DNA from: Candidatus Gastranaerophilales bacterium
GTDB lineage: Bacteria; Cyanobacteriota; Vampirovibrionia; Gastranaerophilales; Gastranaerophilaceae
Reading direction: 5' to 3'
Assembly (NCBI GenBank): GCA_947624665.1
Contig: CANQLK010000096.1
Span: 1 to 6,653 of the forward strand
DNA: 6,653 bases
Shown piece after piece: positions 1 through 5,770 of the stretch. The first letter of the stretch is position 1. The number at the start of each line of letters is the position of its first letter. Under the pieces are notes generated by a model that was given only the letters and a program-made list of their open reading frames with translations, searched no databases and was not told the DNA's origin. The position numbers and the translations under genes are program-made.

Positions 1-38
1 AGGAAGAGGAAAAGGAAGCGGAAGTAACGGTGTATTAA
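1..38 (+). CDS. C-terminal tail of an upstream gene (partial)
   Basis: Only the last codons can be present. Reading from base 3, the frame gives EEEKEAEVTVY and a TAA stop at 36-38, two bases before the yidD start. Reading from base 1 instead gives a run of alternating Arg-Lys ending at a TAA at 25-27. I prefer the first reading because its codons look ordinary for this genome and its stop abuts the next start, but the choice is not secure. In many bacteria the gene before yidD is rnpA (RNase P protein), so that is the guess from gene order alone. The first 24 bases are an almost pure purine tract. No function can be read from so few residues. Confidence 0.35.
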   Translation, partial: EEEKEAEVTVY

Positions 39-40
39 AA

Positions 41-250
41 GTGATAAAGAAGATTTTAATAAGATTAATAGGGATATATCAATTTTTTTCAAAGTATACA
101 CCAGCGGTATGCAGATTTTATCCGACGTGTTCGGAGTATACGAAGCAGGCAATAATAAAATACGGAGTAATAAAGGGAGGTTATTTAGGGATAAAAAGGA
201 TACTAAAGTGTCATCCGTTACATCCGGGCGGATATGATCCTGTTCCGTAG
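41..250 (+). CDS. yidD: YidD, membrane protein insertion efficiency factor
   Basis: This 69-aa protein belongs to the YidD family, small membrane-associated proteins that help YidC and Sec insert inner-membrane proteins. The family hallmarks are all visible. A hydrophobic amphipathic N-terminus spans residues 1-17, followed by CRFYPTCSEY at 24-33, GVIKGGYLGIKRILKCHP around 42-59, and the signature HPGGYDPVP at 61-69. The conserved cysteines are C24, C30 and C57. The length fits, since the family is about 70-90 residues, and the protein ends directly after the signature with no tail. The start is GTG at 41. The frame stays open upstream, but that part is Gly/Ser-rich and unlike YidD, and no strong Shine-Dalgarno sequence precedes the GTG. 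Translation is probably coupled to the upstream gene. No rnpA or yidC can be confirmed in the window; what follows is an unrelated small gene. Confidence 0.95.
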   Translation: MIKKILIRLIGIYQFFSKYTPAVCRFYPTCSEYTKQAIIKYGVIKGGYLGIKRILKCHPLHPGGYDPVP

Positions 251-301
251 ACAAAGAATCACATAAAACTTCACATAAGGGTTTAAAAAATAAAAAAACC
301 A

Positions 302-310
302 TGATATAAT
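302..310 (+). promoter_or_regulatory. Extended -10 promoter for the 93-aa protein gene
   Basis: TGATATAAT is a perfect extended -10 element (TGn followed by TATAAT at 305-310). No convincing -35 hexamer lies 16-18 bp upstream, which is usual for extended -10 promoters. Transcription would begin near 317, leaving a leader of about 17 nt that contains the ribosome binding site. The same 11-base string recurs in front of the gene at 688. Confidence 0.6.
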
Positions 311-319
311 ATAGGCAGT

Positions 320-325
320 AAGGAG
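320..325 (+). promoter_or_regulatory. Ribosome binding site that selects the GTG start at 334
   Basis: AAGGAG is a strong Shine-Dalgarno sequence 8 nt before the GTG at 334. An ATG at 329 is too close (3 nt) and opens only a two-codon frame (ATG TTG TGA). The GTG is therefore the credible start of the following gene. Confidence 0.7.
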
Positions 326-333
326 AAAATGTT

Positions 334-615
334 GTGATAAGTACATATTTTGCAATGCAAAATGCATTAATAGGACAAAATATAGCTGCATCAAAAATGA
401 TGGGTGCTTCAAATGCAATGCTTTCTTCTATCGGAAGCGGCTGTCAGCCGATAAAGCCCTCATTTGGCGGGGCAGACACGTTTGAATTACAAACAAAAGC
501 AAACGAAACAAAATATACAGTACTTCAAAAAACAATGGAAGCTTTAGAAAAAAGCCTTGGGAAGAAGATAGCAAGATCAACACCCAAATTCGGCGGATTA
601 GATATTCAAGCATAA
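334..615 (+). CDS. Small protein of unknown function with duplicated P-x-FGG-x-D motif
   Basis: I do not recognise a named family for this 93-aa protein. It has no clear signal peptide or membrane helix. The N-terminal third (residues 5-34) is rich in Ala, Met, Ser and Gly and moderately hydrophobic. A near-repeat follows: KPSFGGAD at 41-48 and TPKFGGLD at 83-90. Between the two is a charged helix-like stretch (53-80) rich in Lys and Glu, with a single Cys at 37. The second copy lies almost at the C-terminus. The gene is supported by a strong ribosome binding site and an extended -10 promoter just upstream, with codon use like its neighbours. It appears to be a single-gene transcript, since the next gene has its own promoter. 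A structural or surface-associated role is possible, but nothing in the sequence establishes it. Confidence 0.8.
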   Translation: MISTYFAMQNALIGQNIAASKMMGASNAMLSSIGSGCQPIKPSFGGADTFELQTKANETKYTVLQKTMEALEKSLGKKIARSTPKFGGLDIQA

Positions 616-637
616 ATTATTTTTATTCATAAATTTT

Positions 638-667
638 TTGGAGAATAATAGGTTAGTATGATATAAT
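638..667 (+). promoter_or_regulatory. Promoter for the 535-aa membrane-anchored protein
   Basis: A perfect extended -10, TGATATAAT, lies at 659-667. A weak -35 candidate, TTGGAG, lies at 638-643 with an 18-bp spacer. The expected start point near 674 leaves only a few bases before the Shine-Dalgarno AAGGGG at 677-682, giving a very short leader. The -10 core matches the one at 302-310 over 11 bases. Confidence 0.6.
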
Positions 668-687
668 AATACCTTGAAGGGGTTATT

Positions 688-2295
688 ATGCGAAGAAATA
701 AAGAACAACTGATTTCTCTAAAATTTATAGTATTTTTACTGTTTTTATTTATAGTTTTAGTTTTATATATATCATATCCGAATGATTTAAAGAAATTAAA
801 AGAAAATAAATCATTTGATGAGTTATTGGAATATTCAAAACAAAAGAAGCCATTTTATAACGTGGAAAAGCCAAATCCCGAATCGGGAGAATCAACAAAT
901 ATAACGGTTAAAAATAGTTACAGTTCGAAGGATTTTGAACCGGAAGAAACTTATACAAAAACAGTAGTAGCGGAGAAAAAGTCGAAAGCCGATAAAACTG
1001 ATTTTTATAAATTATTGGATGAATTAAAGCAAAACAATATAATAAGTGAAAATTCAATAAGATACATAAGCAATAAGCTGCTCAATTTATACGGATATCC
1101 CGATGATTTAACAGAAATAAGTATAGAGAAAGGCGATTTAGAGGATAAAAGGATAGTACGATTTGAAATCGGAAGCGGAGAAATAGTAGTAAATACGAAA
1201 CAAAATACCGATATAAAAAGATATATAGCAGAACTTGCAAAAGAAATTGATTATATGGATAAACTGGCGAATATAAGGAAATCAGCAGGCGCAGAAACAT
1301 TTAAATCAATACTGGAAGATAACAAAATAACAAACATTAATACGATTTTTTGGCAAAAGGCAGCAGAAGAAGCCGACAATACCGAGTTTAATTCCGGAGT
1401 ATACACGATAGCATTAAGAAATTTATTATCAATAAACAGCCAAAATCAAAAAAGTTTTTATGCGGATTTTGAGGATTTAGAGAAAAAAATAAATAATCCG
1501 ATAGAAATAAGTGCTGAAAATGTATATAACGAAGTAATAAAATACTATAAATTGACAGCCGAGGATAATTATACAAAAGAGATTGTAAACAGATTTAAAA
1601 GTATAGACAGTAAAATAAAAGATTTAGTCAGTACAACAAAAGGAATAGCAAGAGAAAAGAATACAATTTTTGATTATTTATACGCTCAGGCGATAATAAA
1701 AATAATACCGGAGTTAAATAGTTCATATATCAATTGTATAAACAGGAAGAACGGTAATTTAAGTGATTTTTGGAATGCCTATGAGAAAGAGGCGGAAAAT
1801 TTTCACACAAAAGGTGTACTGAACGAGAAGTCATATAAAAAGATTTCGGCAATATTAGAGGAAACGGAAGCTAGAATAAAAAAAGGCATAACAAGCGATG
1901 ATATATTAGCTGCATACGGGCAAAAGATAAGCACAATAGCAGCAAATCCGATATACAAAGCAGAGGAGAAAGATTTAAGAGAAATAATAACGGATTATTT
2001 ATCATATATAAAAGAAGAGAATATAACAACCGATTCAGCGTTGGAGTTAAAGAGCATAGTAATATTGGTATGTATTGAAAACGAATTGAGTACTTCAAAA
2101 AATACGGATAAATTATCATTATATTATTTAAAGTTTCCTCAAGAAATAAGAAACTTATACAAAATAACAACGAATAAGAATAAATTTATATTTTTATATA
2201 ATAATCCTGCATTTAAGTCCCAAAAGACCGAGGGAATGACGGACGAGAAATTATTGTTAAAATTAATAGATGAAAACAGACTCAGATATATATAA
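688..2295 (+). CDS. Membrane-anchored protein of unknown function, possible degenerate metallopeptidase
   Basis: This 535-aa protein matches no family I can name with confidence. A short basic N-terminus (MRRNKEQ) precedes one strong hydrophobic helix at about residues 11-30. With no obvious signal-peptidase site, this suggests an uncleaved anchor with the rest outside the cytoplasm. Residues 31-105 are polar, low-complexity and probably a flexible linker. The remainder is mostly charged and helical. Residues 155-200 run as a strand-like segment (VRFEIGSGEIVVNT) into a helix containing AKEIDYMDKL at 184-193. This layout recalls the edge strand and HExxH helix of zinc peptidases, and NPIEISAENVY at 270-280 resembles a downstream E-x-x-A ligand motif. 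Both His positions are K185 and Y189, so catalysis is unlikely if the comparison holds. ATG follows Shine-Dalgarno AAGGGG by 5 nt. The gene has its own promoter, and no terminator hairpin is obvious after it. Confidence 0.85.
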   Translation: MRRNKEQLISLKFIVFLLFLFIVLVLYISYPNDLKKLKENKSFDELLEYSKQKKPFYNVEKPNPESGESTNITVKNSYSSKDFEPEETYTKTVVAEKKSKADKTDFYKLLDELKQNNIISENSIRYISNKLLNLYGYPDDLTEISIEKGDLEDKRIVRFEIGSGEIVVNTKQNTDIKRYIAELAKEIDYMDKLANIRKSAGAETFKSILEDNKITNINTIFWQKAAEEADNTEFNSGVYTIALRNLLSINSQNQKSFYADFEDLEKKINNPIEISAENVYNEVIKYYKLTAEDNYTKEIVNRFKSIDSKIKDLVSTTKGIAREKNTIFDYLYAQAIIKIIPELNSSYINCINRKNGNLSDFWNAYEKEAENFHTKGVLNEKSYKKISAILEETEARIKKGITSDDILAAYGQKISTIAANPIYKAEEKDLREIITDYLSYIKEENITTDSALELKSIVILVCIENELSTSKNTDKLSLYYLKFPQEIRNLYKITTNKNKFIFLYNNPAFKSQKTEGMTDEKLLLKLIDENRLRYI

Positions 2296-2363
2296 AGTTT
2301 TGTAAATAATATAGAAAAAATATATACAGAGTAATCAATTTATATTACAAAGAAAACTTTATA
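2291..2363. repeat. 11-bp perfect inverted repeat upstream of the RHH gene
   Basis: TATAAAGTTTT at 2291-2301 is the exact reverse complement of AAAACTTTATA at 2353-2363, with 51 bp between the arms. The left arm overlaps the stop codon of the 535-aa gene. The right arm lies 29 bp before the RHH start, over a possible -10 (TATAAA, 2360-2365). RHH proteins commonly bind paired sites in their own promoter, so this could be an operator, though AT-rich sequence gives such matches by chance more often than usual. Confidence 0.4.
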
Positions 2364-2392
2364 AATATAAGAGAAAAAAGCAGGAGAAAGAA

Positions 2393-2581
2393 ATGGCAAG
2401 AGTATTAATATCCATGCCCGAGAATTTTCTTGGTGAAATAGATAAAGTTGCGAATAATGAGAATAGGACGAGAAGTGAATTAATCCGAGAAGCTTTAAGG
2501 ACATATATACACAGGAACAGAGTGAGAGAGAATGCATTAGCCATAAAGAATGCAGCTATATTGGAAACATTATTGGACTAA
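2393..2581 (+). CDS. Ribbon-helix-helix (CopG/MetJ-Arc type) DNA-binding protein
   Basis: This is a 62-aa protein with the compact ribbon-helix-helix fold. Residues 2-8 (ARVLISM) form the beta strand that pairs in the dimer and enters the DNA major groove. Helix A spans about 9-21. The turn N24-R25-T26-R27-S28 leads into helix B at 26-40 (TRSELIREALRTYI), the classic R-S-E-hydrophobic-I-R-E-A-L signature. A basic C-terminal extension of about 20 residues follows. ATG sits 6 nt after Shine-Dalgarno AGGAG (2382-2386). Such proteins are dimeric transcription repressors and often serve as antitoxins. No toxin gene lies on either side, and a terminator closes the unit 40 bp downstream, so this copy looks like a stand-alone regulator, possibly self-regulating. 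Its target cannot be told from the sequence. Confidence 0.9.
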   Translation: MARVLISMPENFLGEIDKVANNENRTRSELIREALRTYIHRNRVRENALAIKNAAILETLLD

Positions 2582-2620
2582 GGAATAAAAAATAAATAAT
2601 AAAGAGAAGAATAGTGATAT

Positions 2621-2650
2621 AAAAAGAGTGCGTTTGCGCTCTTTTTTATT
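2621..2650 (+). terminator. Rho-independent terminator after the RHH gene
   Basis: The arms 2621-2631 (AAAAAGAGTGC) and 2636-2646 (GCGCTCTTTTT) pair over 11 positions with one G-T wobble around the 4-base loop GTTT. A run of six T follows the G+C core at 2642-2647. The A run on the 5' side means the structure could also work on the - strand, but no - strand gene ends here. Confidence 0.9.
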
Positions 2651-2675
2651 AAGAATAAATATCATACAAAAAGTA

Positions 2676-2681
2676 TATAAT
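2676..2681 (+). promoter_or_regulatory. Probable -10 element for the corA operon
   Basis: A perfect TATAAT lies between the terminator and corA. No good -35 hexamer is visible at the usual distance and the base context lacks the TGn extension, so the assignment rests on position and the -10 match. The leader would be about 50 nt. The 88 bp between terminator and gene is too short to hold a full Mg2+-sensing M-box riboswitch. Confidence 0.45.
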
Positions 2682-2738
2682 ACTTTAAAAATAGTAAAAT
2701 TTATGATTTAATGAAAAAGAGCGATAGAGAACAGAGCT

Positions 2739-3689
2739 ATGATAAAAATACTCAAAACAGAAGACAATAAAAAATTGAGTAAACTAAGTATAAGTGAGGC
2801 GGTATCAGGGTCATGGTTCAGTCTAATATCACCTAATGAAGAAGAGATAAAGCAAGTTTCATTGGTTTTAGGGTTGGACGAAGATTTCCTGTTAAATTCA
2901 CTGGACTTAGACGAGCGTTCACGTATAGAGATAGAAGATGGAAACATACTGATAATAACGAATTTACCGATAATGACGGAAGACGGGTGTTTTGATACAT
3001 TGCCTATGGGTATAATATACACACCGACCTCCATAATAACAGTATGTTCAAAGGATAATAACATACTTTCGTCATTCAACGAGCAGACAGCATATACGTT
3101 TGATACAAGAAATAAGACGGAATTTATGTTAAAGATATTATACAGGTCGGTAAAATTTTACTTAAAATATTTGGATATAATAAACAGGACGACGGATAAT
3201 ATCGAAACGGAACTGCAAAAGGCGACCAATAACAAGGCGTTATTCCAGTTAATGGAGATACAGAAGACTCTTGTATATTTTTCAACAGCTCTGAAGGATA
3301 ATGATATAGTATTGCAAAAGATAATGAGGTTAACAAATTCCACGACCGGTAATTACTTAAAGAACACGGAAGAGGATATAGATTTACTTGAAGATGTAAT
3401 AATAGATACCCGTCAGGCTATAGAGATGGTAGATATGCACCGAATGATTCTAGAAGCGATGATGGAAGGTTTTGCATCTATAATAAACAATAATTTAAAC
3501 CAGGTAATGAAATTTTTGGCTGCGATAACAATTATAATGTCAATACCTACAATGATAGGCGGTTTGTGGGGAATGAATGTTCCTGTTCCTTACGGTAATA
3601 ATACATACGGATTTATAATAGTAGTATTTTTAGCGATAATAACGTCAGCAGCGGTAGTATATTATTTCAGAAAAAAAGGTATGTTTTAA
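2739..3689 (+). CDS. corA: CorA-family divalent-cation (Mg2+) transporter
   Basis: This 316-aa protein has CorA architecture: a large cytoplasmic N-terminal domain (1-250), then two C-terminal membrane helices. CorA proteins form pentameric channels that pass Mg2+, and sometimes Co2+, Ni2+ or Zn2+, into the cell. TM1 runs about 257-276 and ends in the defining GMN motif at 278-280 within PTMIGGLWGMN. TM2 runs about 291-309, followed by the short basic tail RKKGMF. The long charged helices at about 125-245 match the stalk of the funnel. The loop after GMN (VPVPYGNNTYG) has no acidic residue, unlike the E-containing loop of classical CorA, so cation selectivity may differ. The start is ATG at 2739 with only a weak Shine-Dalgarno (AGAG); the sequence from there fits the family N-terminus. 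It is the first gene of a three-gene operon. Confidence 0.95.
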   Translation: MIKILKTEDNKKLSKLSISEAVSGSWFSLISPNEEEIKQVSLVLGLDEDFLLNSLDLDERSRIEIEDGNILIITNLPIMTEDGCFDTLPMGIIYTPTSIITVCSKDNNILSSFNEQTAYTFDTRNKTEFMLKILYRSVKFYLKYLDIINRTTDNIETELQKATNNKALFQLMEIQKTLVYFSTALKDNDIVLQKIMRLTNSTTGNYLKNTEEDIDLLEDVIIDTRQAIEMVDMHRMILEAMMEGFASIINNNLNQVMKFLAAITIIMSIPTMIGGLWGMNVPVPYGNNTYGFIIVVFLAIITSAAVVYYFRKKGMF

Positions 3690-3697
3690 TGATAAAA

Positions 3698-3702
3698 GGA
3701 GA
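3698..3702 (+). promoter_or_regulatory. Ribosome binding site that selects the TTG start at 3708
   Basis: AGGAG (within AAAAGGAGAG) lies 5 nt before TTG at 3708, in the 18-bp gap after corA. No ATG in this frame is nearby, and the receiver-like first beta strand begins four residues after the TTG, so the TTG start is well supported. Confidence 0.75.
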
Positions 3703-3707
3703 GCATC

Positions 3708-4982
3708 TTGAAACAGGGGTCATTATTAATAATTTCAAATGATTTTAGAATAGGCAATCAAATTCAAGATAAAATAAAGTTGTTAAGGGAATGTGATATT
3801 ATAAAAATAGTATCATACATTGAAGCTATCTCCGTATTAAATTCAACTCAGCCGTCAATAATAATAGTATATTGCAGCAACAGTGATTCAATCGGAATAA
3901 TAAAAGAGATAAGAGCAATAAAGTCGTTAAATAAAGTTCCAATAATATTTGTTACGGATACATTTACGGAAGAGAAATTAATGTATGCATTTGATAACGG
4001 AATAGACGATTTCTTTTTCTTAAGTGATGCGGACTCGATAATATTGATGAGAATATTTTTAACGTTGCAAAAATCAATATTATACAGACAGATAGATACA
4101 AATAACGAAATATTAGTTTCCGCAAATATAATAGATAAGCAAACGGGATTATACAAAAAGGAGCAGGCGAATAATGCATTAGGGCATTTTTTCGGGCAGA
4201 GCTTGGAAGAGAATTCGGATAATACAATATTTATGTGTATAAAACCCGTAACAACAGGCAATAAGAAAATCAACATAACCGAAATAGCAAAAGAGATAAA
4301 GTCAGCACCCAGAGGAAACGATATAGTAGCATACGGCAGGGGAGCTGATTTTTACCTGATATTATACGATTCAGGCATATCAGGAGCGAAGGCGGTAGCA
4401 TCAAGAATAAGGAACAAACTGCAAAACAAATGTAAAATATATGCGATAGCAGCAGAAATAACCGCATCTTTTGAAGAAATGGAGCCTGTATTATACAGAA
4501 GCTTGAAGGATCAAATTTCAGCGGGAATAGAGTTTAATTATTTATATAATTTATCCTTTAATGAAGCTGCGCAAGTAATGGATATAAGGGATGAGAACGG
4601 CAAGAGATTCAAAGATTTTAAAAAGGAATTTTTTGAGAATATAGAAACAATAATTGCACCTGTATTTTATCAAATGCAATCATTAAACAGCGGAAAATAT
4701 CCTGAGGCGAAAATAGATTATACGGTAAGCGAAACGGAAAGTAAATTTTCAATAAGAGAAGAAGATATAGAAAGCGAAATTCAAATAACATATCCTGCAT
4801 ATACGAAATTATTAATAGATATCAAGCATTCAGAGGGAGATAAGGCGCCTGAAATAAGGCGATTGAGTTATGATTTTGAAGATTTCACGGATAAATTGCT
4901 AACCTCGATAATAACTAACGTAATACAAGAATTTGCGGATAAAAAGAATTTAAAAATGATAAACATAACGGAAACGAAATGA
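3708..4982 (+). CDS. Pseudo-receiver plus degenerate GGDEF signalling protein
   Basis: This 424-aa cytoplasmic protein has two recognisable but degraded signalling domains. Residues 4-122 follow the response-regulator receiver pattern. Strand 1 is SLLIISND, strand 3 is PSIIIVYC at 49-56, and strand 4 is VPIIFVTD at 77-84 with T83 kept. At the phospho-acceptor position after strand 3 there is Tyr/Cys instead of Asp, and the invariant Lys after strand 5 is absent (FFFLSDAD, 102-109). Residues 143-240 resemble a diguanylate cyclase: DKQTGLYKK at 143-151 matches the usual D-x-LTGL-x-N-R start. GRGADF at 210-215 stands where GG[D/E]EF should be, with Ala at the metal-binding acid. Residues 245-424 are unassigned and charged. 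Cyclase activity and phosphotransfer are therefore both unlikely, and a binding or scaffold role is more plausible. The gene lies 18 bp after corA and overlaps the next gene by ATGA. Confidence 0.85.
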   Translation: MKQGSLLIISNDFRIGNQIQDKIKLLRECDIIKIVSYIEAISVLNSTQPSIIIVYCSNSDSIGIIKEIRAIKSLNKVPIIFVTDTFTEEKLMYAFDNGIDDFFFLSDADSIILMRIFLTLQKSILYRQIDTNNEILVSANIIDKQTGLYKKEQANNALGHFFGQSLEENSDNTIFMCIKPVTTGNKKINITEIAKEIKSAPRGNDIVAYGRGADFYLILYDSGISGAKAVASRIRNKLQNKCKIYAIAAEITASFEEMEPVLYRSLKDQISAGIEFNYLYNLSFNEAAQVMDIRDENGKRFKDFKKEFFENIETIIAPVFYQMQSLNSGKYPEAKIDYTVSETESKFSIREEDIESEIQITYPAYTKLLIDIKHSEGDKAPEIRRLSYDFEDFTDKLLTSIITNVIQEFADKKNLKMINITETK

Positions 4983-5770
4983 ATAAAGGGAATAACAAAC
5001 TATTAATATCATCATCGGCAAAAGAAACAATAAGGGATTCGGTACTGTTAGCTGAAGAATTAAATACAGGTATAGAGATAAGCAGAATTCCTTTATATAA
5101 GAGCAGTGAACTTACGTTAGAAGACACAAAAGATATATTAAAAAGGGATTTAGGCGGATATAAGGGAAGGATAACGTTACATGCAATGTTTACGGATGTA
5201 AATGTTGCAAGTCAGGATGTAGAACTGAGAGCCGTATCACAAAAAAGATGTATACAGTCATTTGAGGTGGGAAAAGCAATCGGGGCAGATACAATACTGT
5301 TTCATACGGGAAATAAAGGCACAAAACATTACGGTTCCATCAAATCATTTAAAAAAAATTTTGAAATTTTTTGGAAAGAGTTTATAAAGGAATTTGAGTC
5401 AGCTGGAATAACCGCCGTAATAGAAAATGTATACGAAACGGGGCCGGAATTTTGTATAGATTTATTTAATTCGGTAAACTCCGAATATTTCAAATTAGCA
5501 TTAGATATCGGGCATGTAAACTTATATGCGGGAGAAACGAAGATAACAGATTGGATAAGAGCCTACGGAGAGAACTTATATCATTTGCACATACACAATA
5601 ACTTCGGCACGAATGATGATCATTCAAACTTAGAGAATGGAAAAATAGATTACAAAGAAGTTTTTGATGAGATAAAACGGCAAAAAATAAATCCGACCTT
5701 TGTTCTTGAAATGTTTAGCGAAACCGATATAAGAAAGAGCGTAGAAATATATAATAAATTAATGTTCTAA
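4979..5770 (+). CDS. AP-endonuclease-2 family TIM-barrel protein (sugar phosphate isomerase/epimerase-like)
   Basis: This 263-aa protein has the xylose-isomerase-like TIM barrel shared by endonuclease IV and sugar isomerases/epimerases. Likely metal and active-site residues appear in family order: E33 (GIEIS), H68 (ITLHA), H109 (LFHTG), E149 (AVIEN), D176 and H179 (LALDIGHVN), H204/H206 (LHIHNN), D214/H215 (TNDDHSNLENGKIDY) and E244 (VLEMF). The length fits a complete enzyme of this family. The D-x-x-H and H-x-H-N ... DDH ... G-x-ID motifs are intact, so it is probably active. The substrate cannot be read: it could be a sugar or sugar phosphate, or, less likely, abasic DNA, since it is shorter than and diverged from true Nfo. 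The start overlaps the preceding stop (ATGA), which implies translational coupling. The 3' end overlaps the convergent - strand gene by 12 bp. Confidence 0.9.
   Translation: MNKGNNKLLISSSAKETIRDSVLLAEELNTGIEISRIPLYKSSELTLEDTKDILKRDLGGYKGRITLHAMFTDVNVASQDVELRAVSQKRCIQSFEVGKAIGADTILFHTGNKGTKHYGSIKSFKKNFEIFWKEFIKEFESAGITAVIENVYETGPEFCIDLFNSVNSEYFKLALDIGHVNLYAGETKITDWIRAYGENLYHLHIHNNFGTNDDHSNLENGKIDYKEVFDEIKRQKINPTFVLEMFSETDIRKSVEIYNKLMF

Noticed and set aside
1..27. Arg-Lys repeat tail (frame 1) as the end of the preceding gene
   Set aside because: It is equally open in sequence, but it is a by-product expected of a purine-rich tract. The frame ending at 38 fits codon use and spacing to yidD better. 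It is kept as an alternative in the feature entry.
280..300. GGTTT...AAACC hairpin after yidD as a terminator
   Set aside because: The stem is only 5 bp with an 11-base A-rich loop and no T run after it, and it overlaps the region just before the extended -10.
2393..2581. RHH protein as half of a toxin-antitoxin pair
   Set aside because: The flanking genes are a large anchored protein with its own promoter and, past a terminator, corA. Neither resembles a toxin.
2582..2738. Mg2+ riboswitch (M-box) in front of corA
   Set aside because: The intrinsic terminator belongs to the RHH gene, and only 88 bp remain before corA, too short for the M-box fold, with no recognisable conserved core.
2711..2770. 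19-codon ORF (starting MKKSDREQ) overlapping the corA start as a leader peptide
   Set aside because: It has no Shine-Dalgarno sequence, resembles nothing, and such short frames are common by chance. It remains only a formal possibility.
3848..4276. 142-codon open frame on the - strand
   Set aside because: It lies wholly inside the 424-aa signalling gene, has a low-complexity hydrophobic composition typical of the antisense of A-rich codons, and lacks a Shine-Dalgarno sequence.
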